NCBI RefSeq assembly: GCF_003602095.1
Contig: NZ_RAHH01000013.1
Location: 62,001 to 126,000 of the forward strand
Direction: 5' to 3'
DNA: 64,000 bases
Origin: Rahnella woolbedingensis
Lineage (GTDB): Bacteria > Pseudomonadota > Gammaproteobacteria > Enterobacterales > Enterobacteriaceae
In this document: piece after piece, positions 49,240 to 61,761 of the stretch
How positions within the stretch are numbered: position 1 is the first letter of the stretch
Layout: every line of letters starts with the position of its first letter
Made by a program: the position numbers and the translations under genes
The notes under the pieces: model-generated
What the model was told of the DNA's origin: nothing
The model's database searches: none
Seen by the model: the letters and a program-made list of their open reading frames with translations, nothing else

Positions 49240-50574
49240 TTATAAGATAAAACGGCTCAGATCTTCATCAGCTACCAGCTGGTCAAGGTGGCTTCTAACA
49301 TAATCTGCATCAATGTTTATAGAGATACCGTTACTTTCACTGGCGTCATAGGAGATATCTTCCATCAGACGCTCCAGAACGGTATGCAGACGACGCGCAC
49401 CGATGTTCTCGGTCGTTTCGTTGACCTGCCATGCCGCTTCGGCAATACGACGGATGCCGTCAGCCGTGAAATCAATCGTCACGCCCTCGGTTGCCATCAG
49501 CGCTTTGTACTGATGCGTCAGTGAGGCACTTGGCTCAGTCAGGATACGTTCGAAGTCTTCAGTCGACAGCGCCTGCAGTTCCACACGGATTGGCAGACGG
49601 CCCTGCAATTCAGGGATCAGGTCTGACGGACTGGCCGTCTGGAAGGCACCGGAAGCGATAAACAGAATGTGATCCGTTTTCACCATGCCGTGCTTGGTCG
49701 AAACCGTGCACCCTTCCACCAGCGGCAGCAGGTCGCGCTGAACGCCTTCACGGGAAACGTCAGGACCGGAACTCTGGCCGCCGCGTTTACAGATTTTGTC
49801 GATCTCATCGACGAACACGATACCGTGCTGCTCAACGGCTTCGATGGCCTGCTCTTTCAGCTCTTCCGGGTTAACAAGTTTCGCCGCTTCTTCTTCAACC
49901 AACAGCTTGTAAGCTTCTTTGATTTTCAGTTTGCGCGGTTTCTGTTTCTGAGCGCCCATGCTCTGGAACATCGACTGCAGCTGATTGGTCATTTCTTCCA
50001 TGCCCGGAGGGGACATGATTTCCACACCCATTGGCGCAGAGGCCAGATTGATTTCGATTTCTTTATCGTCGAGCTGACCTTCGCGCAGTTTCTTGCGGAA
50101 GTTCTGACGTGCGGCAGAAGGTTCCTGCGCCTCGTCGGACTGTCCCCAGTTGTTTTTAGCCGGCGGGATCAGCACGTCGAGAATACGTTCTTCGGCCATT
50201 TCTTCGGCGCGGTAACGGTTTTTCTCAATCGATTGCAGGCGCACCATTTTCACGGCGGAATCGGTCAGATCGCGGATAATAGAATCCACTTCTTTACCGA
50301 CATAACCCACTTCGGTGAATTTAGTGGCTTCCACTTTGATGAACGGCGCATTAGCCAGTTTGGCTAAACGACGCGCGATTTCGGTTTTACCGACACCGGT
50401 CGGGCCGATCATCAGAATATTTTTCGGTGTGACTTCATGGCGCAGCGCTTCATCAAGCTGCATGCGGCGCCAGCGGTTACGCAAAGCAATGGCCACAGCG
50501 CGTTTCGCTTTATCCTGGCCAATGATGTAGCTGTCTAACTCGCTGACAATCTCGCGCGGGGTCATCTCAGACAT
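49240..50574 (-). CDS. hslU: HslUV protease ATPase subunit
   Basis: AAA+ unfoldase that feeds substrates to HslV. 444 residues: Walker [16 protein letters not shown], pore loop GYVGKEV, the I domain (about 110-245), Walker [12 protein letters not shown] and the C-terminal SRFIL that docks in HslV and activates it. Twelve bases after hslV. Known substrates in E. coli include SulA and RcsA. Confidence 0.98.
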   Translation of the reverse strand: MSEMTPREIVSELDSYIIGQDKAKRAVAIALRNRWRRMQLDEALRHEVTPKNILMIGPTGVGKTEIARRLAKLANAPFIKVEATKFTEVGYVGKEVDSIIRDLTDSAVKMVRLQSIEKNRYRAEEMAEERILDVLIPPAKNNWGQSDEAQEPSAARQNFRKKLREGQLDDKEIEINLASAPMGVEIMSPPGMEEMTNQLQSMFQSMGAQKQKPRKLKIKEAYKLLVEEEAAKLVNPEELKEQAIEAVEQHGIVFVDEIDKICKRGGQSSGPDVSREGVQRDLLPLVEGCTVSTKHGMVKTDHILFIASGAFQTASPSDLIPELQGRLPIRVELQALSTEDFERILTEPSASLTHQYKALMATEGVTIDFTADGIRRIAEAAWQVNETTENIGARRLHTVLERLMEDISYDASESNGISINIDADYVRSHLDQLVADEDLSRFIL

Positions 50575-50586
50575 AATTTTCGATCC

Positions 50587-51117
50587 TTACGCTTTAGAAG
50601 ACAATTCTTCAATAGTGTGGAATTGGTTGGTGTAGATGCAGATATCACCCGCGATGCTCAGCGATTTTTCGACGATATCGCGTGCGCCAAGCTCGGAGTT
50701 TTCCAGCAATGCGCGGGCTGCCGCTTGCGCGTATGGGCCACCGGAACCAATCGCGATCAGATCGTTTTCAGGCTGAATAACGTCACCGTTACCGCTGATG
50801 ATAAGCGATGCGTTCTCATCCGCCACGGCCAGAAGGGCTTCCAGACGACGCAACATGCGGTCGGTACGCCAGTCTTTTGCCAGTTCAACGGCCGCTTTCA
50901 CCAGATGACCCTGGTGCATTTCCAGTTTGCGTTCGAACAGTTCAAACAGCGTGAAGGCATCAGCCGTACCGCCAGCAAAACCGGCGATCACTTTATCGTT
51001 ATAAAGGCGACGTACTTTTTTGACGTTGCCCTTCATGACGGTATTTCCCAATGTGGCCTGGCCATCACCACCAATAACGACCTTGCCGTTGCGGCGTACA
51101 CTTACAATTGTTGTCAC
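50587..51117 (-). CDS. hslV: HslUV protease peptidase subunit
   Basis: Threonine peptidase of the bacterial proteasome-like HslUV. 176 residues starting at a GTG (51115-51117) behind GAGG, giving (M)[10 protein letters not shown] so Thr1 becomes the catalytic nucleophile after Met removal; [15 protein letters not shown] and [13 protein letters not shown] follow. An in-frame reading back to an ATG at 51168 would bury Thr1 and is rejected. Heat-shock regulated in E. coli; I could not place a sigma-32 promoter here. Confidence 0.97.
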   Translation of the reverse strand: MTTIVSVRRNGKVVIGGDGQATLGNTVMKGNVKKVRRLYNDKVIAGFAGGTADAFTLFELFERKLEMHQGHLVKAAVELAKDWRTDRMLRRLEALLAVADENASLIISGNGDVIQPENDLIAIGSGGPYAQAAARALLENSELGARDIVEKSLSIAGDICIYTNQFHTIEELSSKA

Positions 51118-51232
51118 GAGCGGTACCTCGTTGCAGACGGAAAAGATCCCCGCAGGTTTGCAGGACACTGAATGTGTCTCACAAACTTACGGGGCATATT
51201 GAAAGTATAGATTGGGGAAGGATTACGGGTTT

Positions 51233-52171
51233 TCAACCCCCGGTTGCGACGGGAATGCAACCGGATATGCCAGCGCCTTTGAGGCGCGATAGTGTGCTGT
51301 CAGCACCAGAACGGCTGTTGTACGGGCCGATGACGACGCGACTCCAGCCACCGCCGTTAGTGATCCGGCCTTCAAAACCTTCGAATGCCAGCTTGGCACG
51401 CTGAGATTCCGCCTGATCAGACCCTTTGAACGAACCGCACTGAACCAAAAAGTGCTGGGTTTTTTCCTGCGCTTTCGGTTTCTCTGGCGTGACCTGAGTG
51501 ATCGCTGCCGGTTGTTGCGGTTTCGCCACTTCTTTCGGCACCTCTTTCACCGGCTCTTTAACCTGTGGTTTCGGTTTTGGCTGAACGGGCTGTGTTTGCA
51601 CCTGAGCCTGCGGCGCACGCACCGGCTGAGTCTGCGGCGTATAGGTCGGTTGTGGCTGGACCTGACGCGGCTGAGTCTGTACCGGTTGCTGTTGCTGAAC
51701 CTGACGCTGTGCTGGCGCTGTACGTGCTTGTGTCGCCTGATTCGGGTCGTTATACGGCACTTCCGACAGTTGTGTCGGGGTCTGGCGCATATCGGCCTGC
51801 ATCTGTTCGAGCAGCTGACGTTGTTCCGGCGTCAGTTGTGTTTTGGATTCGACCTGGCCGCCCGCCGTCGGTTCGGTTGGCGTAGTCACGCCCATCTGGC
51901 GGTTTTCCAGCTCTTTGATGTAGCGCCAGCGTTCTTCTGGCTTAGGTGGCAATCCATTACCCGGACGGACAGCGTGCGTCGGTAATACCGCCGCTTCTTC
52001 ATGTTTATTGTGCGCAATAAAATAGAGGCCACCGACAAACACCACCAGCACCGCAACGGCTAACACCACCATGGTTTTGGAGATCGTTGGGGAACTGCGT
52101 TTTTTACTCCGGCTGGTACTTTTCCGCCGCGCTCCTGAGCGCCCACGGCTTACATAGTCTCTTTGTGCCAC
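51233..52171 (-). CDS. ftsN: Cell-division protein FtsN
   Basis: Late divisome trigger that activates septal peptidoglycan synthesis. 312 residues: short cytoplasmic basic segment with the FtsA-binding RDYVSRG, one transmembrane helix (about 34-53), the essential periplasmic segment LPPKPEERWRYIKELENRQ (Trp82, Tyr84, Leu88), a long Gln/Pro/Val-rich linker (about 120-235), and a C-terminal SPOR domain (about 238-312) that binds denuded glycan. Directly upstream of hslV and downstream of cytR, as in E. coli. Confidence 0.96.
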   Translation of the reverse strand: MAQRDYVSRGRSGARRKSTSRSKKRSSPTISKTMVVLAVAVLVVFVGGLYFIAHNKHEEAAVLPTHAVRPGNGLPPKPEERWRYIKELENRQMGVTTPTEPTAGGQVESKTQLTPEQRQLLEQMQADMRQTPTQLSEVPYNDPNQATQARTAPAQRQVQQQQPVQTQPRQVQPQPTYTPQTQPVRAPQAQVQTQPVQPKPKPQVKEPVKEVPKEVAKPQQPAAITQVTPEKPKAQEKTQHFLVQCGSFKGSDQAESQRAKLAFEGFEGRITNGGGWSRVVIGPYNSRSGADSTLSRLKGAGISGCIPVATGG

Positions 52172-52291
52172 TATCGTTTCGCTGTGTCGTGATGAATGAA
52201 GAAGTGCGTCATGTTACTCAACCCTGAACATTTACTGAAATTAAAACTCAATTGCTGAAATTAAAATCACTGAATAGTAATCAAAACTGAC

Positions 52292-53320
52292 TCACGCTTT
52301 GGGGGCGGCGGTGCTTTCCCGCACGACCAGTTCGCTATCGAGCAGCAGTGAACCGCTTTGTACCTGATTTCCCTGCAACTGCTCAAGTAATAATAACATG
52401 GCCTGACGACCAAGCTGGAATCTTGGCTGCGCGACAGTGGTCAACGGAGGGTCGGTATACTGGCTGGCCTTAATGTCATCGAAGCCGACGACCGACAGAT
52501 CCTCCGGGATGCGCAGACCCATTTTTTTCGCCTGGAACATCGCGCCAATCGCCATAATATCGTTATGACAGAAAATCGCCGTCGGCGGCTGTGCCAGTGA
52601 CATCAGTTCGGTAACCGCCTGAGCTCCGGATTCATAGCTAAAGTCACCGTGTACGCTCAGCTGACTTTCGACGCTCAGCCCGTTGCGGCGCAGCGCCTGC
52701 ACGTAGCCTTGTGAACGGTACTGGCACAGCGGCATGTGTTTCGGCCCGGCGATGCAGGCAATGCGCTGATGGCCGAGTTTCAAAAGATAATGCACAGCTT
52801 CAAAGGCGGCAGTCAGATTATCGATGTGTACCGTTGGCAGTTCGAGTTCTGGCGCAAATTCGTTGGCCATCACCATCGGCGGCAAATTGCGCTGTTCTTC
52901 TTTGCTGGCGTCGAAAGGTAAATCGGAGCCGAGCAGCAGCATGCCGTCAATTTGCTTGGTAATGATCAGATTGATGAAGGTTTTTTCTTGCTGATTCTGC
53001 TGGGCACAATCGCCAATAAGCACCAGATAGCCGCTTTCAGCCGCCGTTCGTTCGATCCCCTGGATCAGGTCGGCAAAAAACGGATCGCAGATGTCCGGGA
53101 CGATCACCAGGATCGTACGCGATTCGTTACGTTTCAGGTTGCGGGACAAGGCGTGAGGAGAATAACCCACAGCCATGACGGCCTGATCAACCTTCTGACG
53201 GGTAGAGGCGGAGACTTTCTCCGGATTCATTAACGCGCGGGATACCGTTGCTGTTGAAACGCCTGCCTGTTCAGCCACATCTTTCATTGTCGCGGCGGGT
53301 AATTCTTTCTTGTGCTCCAA
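52292..53320 (-). CDS. cytR: Transcriptional repressor CytR (LacI family)
   Basis: Represses nucleoside uptake and catabolism genes together with CRP; relieved by cytidine. 342 residues: LacI-type helix-turn-helix TMKDVAEQAGVSTATVSRAL, hinge, and periplasmic-binding-protein-like core (ILVIVPDICDPFFADLI, LPPMVMANEFAPELELPTVH). The start is a TTG at 53318-53320, placed seven bases after AAGGAG; it gives a length like E. coli CytR (about 341). In-frame codons further up to 53368 lack a ribosome site. Confidence 0.93.
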   Translation of the reverse strand: MEHKKELPAATMKDVAEQAGVSTATVSRALMNPEKVSASTRQKVDQAVMAVGYSPHALSRNLKRNESRTILVIVPDICDPFFADLIQGIERTAAESGYLVLIGDCAQQNQQEKTFINLIITKQIDGMLLLGSDLPFDASKEEQRNLPPMVMANEFAPELELPTVHIDNLTAAFEAVHYLLKLGHQRIACIAGPKHMPLCQYRSQGYVQALRRNGLSVESQLSVHGDFSYESGAQAVTELMSLAQPPTAIFCHNDIMAIGAMFQAKKMGLRIPEDLSVVGFDDIKASQYTDPPLTTVAQPRFQLGRQAMLLLLEQLQGNQVQSGSLLLDSELVVRESTAAPKA

Positions 53321-53389
53321 CGTCTCTCTCCTTGCAACAGCATCAAACTGACACAACAACATCAACATTCCTCACCTGGCTACCGATGA

Positions 53390-53466
53390 TGTGTAGCACA
53401 TCACATTCTAAACAGAATGTGAGTAGGATTTGTTACCTAATTTGCATTAAAAGTGTGATGCAGATG
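53390..53466. promoter_or_regulatory. cytR control region with CRP-like and CytR-like sites
   Basis: TGTGTAGCACATCACA (53390-53405) differs from the CRP pattern TGTGA-N6-TCACA at one base. It overlaps a 9-bp inverted repeat TCACATTCT/AGAATGTGA (53401-53422). A TTTGCATT further upstream is one base off the CytR octamer GTTGCATT. This fits CRP-dependent, autoregulated cytR expression. Confidence 0.5.
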
Positions 53467-53523
53467 CTTTTTTCGATCCATCACGCAGAAATCCTGACTA
53501 ATTATGCGGATTTCCCTCAGGGA

Positions 53524-55731
<2,208 letters not shown>

Positions 55732-55787
55732 CTATAAAAAAATGACGAGATAGTGTACACTGTGTCCTTCGAAATGCATGAACATCA

Positions 55788-55816
55788 TTGCGCGGTTCTC
55801 AGAGATTCTGTATGAT
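55788..55816 (+). promoter_or_regulatory. rpmE promoter
   Basis: TTGCGC (55788-55793) and TATGAT (55811-55816), 17-base spacer. About 100 bases of leader follow before the rpmE start, room for the translational autocontrol known for bL31 in E. coli. Confidence 0.65.
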
Positions 55817-55920
55817 TCGCCGCCTTTGGTGCATTTCGTACTCAAAGCCTATCATCCACTACGCGTGGTGTCTGACAGAACAGGGTTGGATAGCGACGCG
55901 GCCTTAAGAAGAGGTTTTCC

Positions 55921-56133
55921 ATGAAAAAAGGTATTCACCCTAAATACGTAGAAGTTACTGCAAACTGCTCATGCGGTAACGTTATCAAAACTCACTCAAC
56001 TGTGGGTCATGATCTGAACCTGGACGTTTGTGGCGAATGTCACCCGTTCTACACTGGTAAGCAACGTGAAGTCGCTACCGGTGGCCGCGTTGACCGCTTC
56101 AACAAGCGTTTCAGCGTTCCAAGCAGCAAATAA
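55921..56133 (+). CDS. rpmE: 50S ribosomal protein L31 (bL31), zinc-binding form
   Basis: A 70-residue protein bridging the ribosomal subunits. Cysteines in NCSCGN, VCGEC and the neighbouring residues form the zinc-binding (C-plus) type; the [20 protein letters not shown] tail end is intact. A ribosome site AAGAGG precedes the ATG. Zinc-dependent replacement by a C-minus paralogue is known in relatives; no such paralogue is in the window. Confidence 0.97.
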   Translation: MKKGIHPKYVEVTANCSCGNVIKTHSTVGHDLNLDVCGECHPFYTGKQREVATGGRVDRFNKRFSVPSSK

Positions 56134-56149
56134 GCTACGCTTGAGAGCA

Positions 56150-56176
56150 AAAAAAGGCGCCTTTGGCGCCTTTTTT
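56150..56176 (+). terminator. Terminator after rpmE
   Basis: AAAAAAGGCGCC/GGCGCCTTTTTT (56150-56161 and 56165-56176), three-base loop. Confidence 0.9.
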
Positions 56177-56286
56177 GTTGCCTGCCGTTTCACTTCCCGC
56201 CAGACACATCTTCTCTTATCACAAAGACACTGAAAAAACGCGCGACGGTTCGCACGGTCTTTCAGCACTTCTTTGCAAAATCGCGA

Positions 56287-56604
56287 TCAATATTCCCAGG
56301 TATCAGGATCCACACCCAGTTCACGCATCAGGATCTTCGCCGCTTCCGGGATTTCGTCACTGCGTTCTTTACGCAGGTCTTCGTCATTCGGCAAAGGCTG
56401 ACCGGTGAAGGCATGAAGGAAAGCTTCGCACAATAATTCACTGTTGGTCGCATGACGCAGGTTGTTCACCTGGCGACGGGTGCGCTCATCAGTCAGAATT
56501 TTGAGGACTTTCAGCGGAATGGATACCGTAATTTTCTTAACTTGTTCGCTTTTCTTACCGTGTTCAGCGTAAGGGCTGACATATTCGCCGTTCCACTCAG
56601 CCAT
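56287..56604 (-). CDS. metJ: Methionine repressor MetJ
   Basis: Ribbon-helix-helix repressor that uses S-adenosylmethionine as corepressor and binds tandem met boxes. 105 residues; the DNA-contacting strand [19 protein letters not shown] and helix region [20 protein letters not shown] are identical to E. coli. The start [16 protein letters not shown] is chosen; seven upstream in-frame codons are leader. Divergent from metB, with shared regulatory sequence. Confidence 0.98.
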   Translation of the reverse strand: MAEWNGEYVSPYAEHGKKSEQVKKITVSIPLKVLKILTDERTRRQVNNLRHATNSELLCEAFLHAFTGQPLPNDEDLRKERSDEIPEAAKILMRELGVDPDTWEY

Positions 56605-56935
56605 GGGACACCTTAAATTTATCAAAAAAATAAAATTCTGAAAACCGCGTGATTATGCCCGATTTTCACTGTTCTCACTAAATAAATGTCGGAATTTGAC
56701 AGGGATATCTCACGATTTCCTCTGCGGCATTGTTGGTTTTGTCACCTTGCGCTTAACGACCTCCGCGCGACAGTTCTGCCTGACATCTTCATTAACGCCA
56801 TAATTTTAGCGGGTATTGCTCTGTTGCTCAATCTATACGCAAAGAAGTTTAGATGTCCAGATGTATTGACGTCTATAACTCCGGGCGTTACTCTTGATAC
56901 TCTCATCCTCCGCATTTCGTCAGGAAGAAATGATT
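56605..56935. other. metJ/metB divergent regulatory region
   Basis: 331 bases holding the promoters of both genes and the met boxes. A reading frame of 99 codons starting at 56686 crosses the operators and the metB start and is not supported as a gene. No other feature was seen. Confidence 0.7.
56843..56882. promoter_or_regulatory. Five tandem MetJ boxes upstream of metB
   Basis: Contiguous 8-base units at 56843, 56851, 56859, 56867 and 56875 match the consensus AGACGTCT to varying degree; best are AGATGTCC (56851-56858) and TGACGTCT (56867-56874). MetJ dimers bind such arrays cooperatively. The array lies 54 bases before the metB start. Confidence 0.85.
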
Positions 56936-58096
56936 ATGACGCACAAGCAAGCCACCATTGCCGTGGGCAGTGGCCTGAACAATGATCAGCAATATGGTTG
57001 TGTAGTTCCGCCAATCTACCTTTCCAGTACTTACAACTTTGAAGATTTCAATCAGCCAAGAGCCCATGACTATTCGCGTCGCGGTAATCCGTCACGTGAT
57101 GTGGTCCAGCGTGCGCTGGCTGATCTGGAAGGGGGTGCCGGAGCGGTACTGACCAGCAGCGGTATGTCTGCCATTCATCTGGTATGTACGGTCTTTCTGA
57201 AACCTGGCGATTTACTGGTTGCGCCGCACGATTGCTACGGCGGCAGCTACCGTTTGTTCGACAGCCTCAGCAAGCGGGGCGCCTATCGCGTGCTGTTTGT
57301 CGATCAGGGCGACCCGCAGGCGCTGGCCGAAGCGCTGAAAGAACAACCGAAACTGGTGCTGATTGAAACCCCGAGCAATCCGTTGCTGCGTGTGGTGGAT
57401 ATTCAGGCGATTTGCGATGCGTCCCGCGCCGCCGGTGCGCTGACCGTGGTGGATAACACCTTCCTCAGCCCGGCCTTGCAGAACCCGTTGCAGCTTGGGG
57501 CGGATTTAGTCGTCCATTCGTGTACGAAATATCTTAACGGGCATTCTGATGTGGTCGCCGGTACGGTAATATCTAAGACCGCAGAACACGCCACAGAACT
57601 GGCGTGGTGGGCGAACAACATCGGCGTGACTGCCGCAGCCTTTGACAGCTATCTGTTATTGCGCGGTCTGCGCACGCTGACCGTTCGCGTGAAACAGCAG
57701 CAGGAAAATGCACTGGCAATTGTTGCTTATTTACAGAAACAATCGCAGGTCAAAAAGCTGTATCATCCGTCGCTGCCGGAAAACCAGGGCCATGAAATTG
57801 CCCGCCGTCAGCAACGTGGCTTCGGTGCCATGATCAGTTTTGAATTTAACGGAGATGAAGCTCAGTTGCGCCATTTCCTGAAAGAATTGAAGTTATTTAC
57901 CCTCGCAGAATCACTGGGGGGCGTCGAAAGCCTGATTTCTCATACCGCGACCATGACGCACGCTGGCATGGCGCCGGAAGCGCGTAAAGCCGCCGGGATT
58001 TCTGACAGCTTGCTCCGTATTTCTGTAGGTCTTGAAGACAGCGAAGATTTGATTGCTGATCTGGAACACGCATTCCAGTCAGTGGCAACGAGGTAA
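56936..58096 (+). CDS. metB: Cystathionine gamma-synthase
   Basis: PLP enzyme joining O-succinylhomoserine and cysteine to cystathionine, the first step to methionine from homoserine. 386 residues as in E. coli: MTHKQATIAVGSGLNNDQQY, the substrate loop HDYSRRGNPSRD, VDNTFLSPALQNPLQ and the PLP lysine in HSCTKYLNGHSDVV. In-frame codons upstream of 56936 fall in the leader. Two bases before metL, so co-translated. Confidence 0.97.
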   Translation: MTHKQATIAVGSGLNNDQQYGCVVPPIYLSSTYNFEDFNQPRAHDYSRRGNPSRDVVQRALADLEGGAGAVLTSSGMSAIHLVCTVFLKPGDLLVAPHDCYGGSYRLFDSLSKRGAYRVLFVDQGDPQALAEALKEQPKLVLIETPSNPLLRVVDIQAICDASRAAGALTVVDNTFLSPALQNPLQLGADLVVHSCTKYLNGHSDVVAGTVISKTAEHATELAWWANNIGVTAAAFDSYLLLRGLRTLTVRVKQQQENALAIVAYLQKQSQVKKLYHPSLPENQGHEIARRQQRGFGAMISFEFNGDEAQLRHFLKELKLFTLAESLGGVESLISHTATMTHAGMAPEARKAAGISDSLLRISVGLEDSEDLIADLEHAFQSVATR

Positions 58097-58098
58097 GT

Positions 58099-60534
58099 AT
58101 GAATGCAATAGCGGTTGCAGCGCCGGCGGGAAGCCGTCAGTTGCACAAATTTGGTGGTAGCAGTCTGGCCGACGTGAAATGTTATCTGCGCGTTGCCGGG
58201 ATCATGGCCGAGTATGCTAAGCCGGGTGACATGATGGTGGTGTCGGCGGCGGGCAGTACAACCAACCAGCTGATCAGCTGGCTGAAGCTCAGCCAGACAG
58301 ACAGAATTGCCGCGCATCAGGTTCAGCAGGCTCTGCGCCGTTATCAGAGTGATTTGATAACCGGTCTGTTGCCGCCGGAAATGGCCGAACCGCTTATTGC
58401 TTCGTTTATTCATGATCTCGAACGTCTGGCTGTTTTGCTCGATGGCAAAATGACCGACGCGATTTACGCCGAAGTCGTCGGGCACGGCGAAGTCTGGTCT
58501 GCACGCCTGATGTCTGCGGTACTGTGCAAACTGGAATTACCGGCCGCCTGGCTGGATGCCCGTGAATTCCTGCGTGCCGAACGTGCCGCTCAACCTCAGG
58601 TGGATGAAGGCCGTTCGTATCCGCTGTTGCAACAACTTCTCGCGCAACATCCTCAGCAATATCTGGTGGTGACCGGCTTTATCGCCCGCAGTGAAGCGGG
58701 TGAAACCGTGCTGCTTGGCCGTAACGGCAGTGACTATTCCGCGACTCAGATTGGCGCACTTGCCGATGCCAGCCGCGTGACTATCTGGAGTGATGTGGCC
58801 GGTGTCTACAGCGCTGACCCGCGAAAAGTGAAAGATGCGTGTCTGCTGCCGTTACTGCGCCTCGATGAAGCCAGCGAACTGGCGCGTCTTGCGGCTCCGG
58901 TGCTGCACACCCGTACGCTTCAGCCGGTTTCCGGCAGCGATATCGATTTACAGCTGCGTTGCAGCTACCAGCCGGAGCAGGGCTCAACGCGTATTGAACG
59001 CGTTCTGGCTTCCGGTACCGGTGCAAAAATTGTCACCAGCCATGATGATATCTGTCTGATCGAAATGGTCATTCCGTCCGGCCACGATTTTGGTCTGGCG
59101 CAAAAAGATGTCGAGCTGCTGCTTAAACGTGCGCAGATCAAACCGCTGTGTACCGGCATTCACCCTGACCGCAATTTGCTGCAACTTTGCTACACCTCCG
59201 AAGTGGCGGGAAGCGCTTTGCAGGTTCTCGAAGAAGCGGCACTTCCGGCGCGTCTGACGCTGCGTGAAGGGCTGGCGCTGGTGGCGCTGGTCGGTGCGGG
59301 GGTTTGCAAGAATCCGCTGCACAGCCACCGTTTCTATCAGGAAATGAAAGATCAGCCTGTCGAGTTTATCTGGCAGGCGGAAGACGGCATCAGTCTGGTG
59401 GCCGTGCTGCGTATCGGGCCGACCGCGCACCTGATTCAGGGGCTGCACAAAACGCTGTTCCGCGCTGAAAAGCAAATTGGCCTGATGCTGTTTGGTAAAG
59501 GCAACATCGGTTCACGCTGGCTGGAACTGTTCGCCCGCGAGCAAAAGAACATTTCCGCCCGCAGCGGCTTTGAGTTTGTGCTGGCCGGTGTGGTCGACAG
59601 CAAACGCAGCCTGCTTAATTACGAAGGGCTGGACGCCAGCCGTGCGCTGGCCTTCTTTGATGATGAAGCGCAGGCGCACGATGAAGAATCGTTGTTCCTG
59701 TGGATGCGTGCGCATCCTTATGACGATTTAGTGGTGCTGGACGTTACCGCCAGCGCTGAACTGGCGGATCAGTATCTGGATTTCGCCAGCTACGGTTTCC
59801 ACGTGATCAGCGCCAACAAACTGGCAGGCGCGTCGGATACCAACAAATACCGCCAGATCCGCGATGCGTTTTCCAAAACCGACAGCCACTGGTTGTATAA
59901 CGCGACTGTGGGCGCCGGTTTACCGGTTAACCATACGGTGCGTGATCTGCGCGACAGCGGCGACAGCATTCTGGCCATCAGCGGGATTTTCTCCGGCACA
60001 TTGTCCTGGCTGTTCCTGCAATTTGACGGCACGCTGCCGTTCACCGAACTGGTGGATCTGGCGTGGCAGCAGGGGCTGACGGAGCCAGATCCGCGTGATG
60101 ATTTATCCGGTCAGGATGTGATGCGTAAACTGGTGATTCTGGCGCGTGAAGCGGGATATGACATCGAACCGACGCAGGTTCGTGTTGAGTCGCTGGTGCC
60201 GGAAAGCTGTGTGACCGGTTCCGTCGATCAGTTCTTTGAAGACGGCGAGGCGCTGAACCAGCAAATGCTGCAACGTCTGGAAGCTGCCCGTGAAATGGGT
60301 CTGGTGCTGCGCTACGTGGCGCGTTTCGATGCGAACGGCAAAGCGCGCGTTGGCGTTGAAGCGGTGCGTGAGGATCATCCTCTGGCTTCCCTGTTGCCAT
60401 GCGATAACGTGTTTGCCATCGAAAGCCGCTGGTATCGTGATAACCCGCTGGTGATCCGCGGGCCGGGCGCAGGACGTGATGTCACCGCTGGTGCATTGCA
60501 ATCTGACCTTAACCGTCTGACTCAACTTTTGTAA
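58099..60534 (+). CDS. metL: Bifunctional aspartokinase II / homoserine dehydrogenase II
   Basis: Catalyses aspartate phosphorylation and reduction of aspartate semialdehyde to homoserine for methionine. 811 residues: kinase domain with LHKFGGSSLADVKCYLRVAG and LLGRNGSDYSATQIGAL, central ACT-like linker (about 320-450), and dehydrogenase domain with LMLFGKGNIGSRWLELFARE, SANKLAGASD and GRDVTAGALQSDLNRL. Unlike ThrA and LysC the family is not strongly feedback-inhibited; control is by MetJ. Confidence 0.98.
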   Translation: MNAIAVAAPAGSRQLHKFGGSSLADVKCYLRVAGIMAEYAKPGDMMVVSAAGSTTNQLISWLKLSQTDRIAAHQVQQALRRYQSDLITGLLPPEMAEPLIASFIHDLERLAVLLDGKMTDAIYAEVVGHGEVWSARLMSAVLCKLELPAAWLDAREFLRAERAAQPQVDEGRSYPLLQQLLAQHPQQYLVVTGFIARSEAGETVLLGRNGSDYSATQIGALADASRVTIWSDVAGVYSADPRKVKDACLLPLLRLDEASELARLAAPVLHTRTLQPVSGSDIDLQLRCSYQPEQGSTRIERVLASGTGAKIVTSHDDICLIEMVIPSGHDFGLAQKDVELLLKRAQIKPLCTGIHPDRNLLQLCYTSEVAGSALQVLEEAALPARLTLREGLALVALVGAGVCKNPLHSHRFYQEMKDQPVEFIWQAEDGISLVAVLRIGPTAHLIQGLHKTLFRAEKQIGLMLFGKGNIGSRWLELFAREQKNISARSGFEFVLAGVVDSKRSLLNYEGLDASRALAFFDDEAQAHDEESLFLWMRAHPYDDLVVLDVTASAELADQYLDFASYGFHVISANKLAGASDTNKYRQIRDAFSKTDSHWLYNATVGAGLPVNHTVRDLRDSGDSILAISGIFSGTLSWLFLQFDGTLPFTELVDLAWQQGLTEPDPRDDLSGQDVMRKLVILAREAGYDIEPTQVRVESLVPESCVTGSVDQFFEDGEALNQQMLQRLEAAREMGLVLRYVARFDANGKARVGVEAVREDHPLASLLPCDNVFAIESRWYRDNPLVIRGPGAGRDVTAGALQSDLNRLTQLL

Positions 60535-60540
60535 TTCCTG

Positions 60541-60570
60541 ACTCCTGCCTCTCTCACGAGGGGCAGGAGT
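60541..60570 (+). other. Hairpin after metL lacking a 3' T tract
   Basis: ACTCCTGCC (60541-60549) pairs with GGCAGGAGT (60562-60570); an inner CTC/GAG can extend it. It is followed by six A on plus, not T, so it is not an intrinsic terminator in either direction. It may stop exonuclease digestion of the metBL mRNA. Confidence 0.5.
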
Positions 60571-60709
60571 AAAAAACCTCCATTTATCTTCATATTCCCC
60601 GCAGCAAAAATTCCCCAAAGTGAAATTCTCTCAGTTTGCGTGAAGATTAATCATCCTTTCCCCTCATTTTAACGTTGACACTTTGCCCGCTTTCCGTCAT
60701 TTTCTATCT

Positions 60710-60741
60710 ATACGTTTAGACGTCCAAACGTCCATCATGAC
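60710..60741. promoter_or_regulatory. Tandem MetJ boxes upstream of metF
   Basis: Four contiguous 8-base units at 60710, 60718, 60726 and 60734; the strongest are AGACGTCC (60718-60725) and AAACGTCC (60726-60733). They sit 40-70 bases before the metF start and indicate MetJ repression. Confidence 0.83.
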
Positions 60742-60753
60742 GAACCATAATAA

Positions 60754-61689
<936 letters not shown>

Positions 61690-61712
61690 TCTTTTGCCCG
61701 ATGCAGAATACA

Positions 61713-61738
61713 AAAAACCCGCGAATTCGCGGGTTTTT
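61713..61738. terminator. Bidirectional terminator between metF and ppc
   Basis: Self-complementary AAAAACCCGCGAA/TTCGCGGGTTTTT with T runs on both strands. Confidence 0.9.
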
Positions 61739-61761
61739 CTTTGGGGGATTGTCAGCGGAAA

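Noticed and set aside
51118-51168. ATG start for HslV 17 codons upstream
   Set aside because: It would mask the catalytic Thr1; the GTG with GAGG spacing is the known type of start.
51452-51985. Plus-strand reading frames across ftsN rich in Leu, Arg and Phe
   Set aside because: They mirror the Gln/Pro repeat linker of FtsN and have no coding features of their own.
56686-56985. 99-codon ORF between metJ and metB
   Set aside because: It crosses the MetJ boxes and the metB start in another frame and resembles no family.
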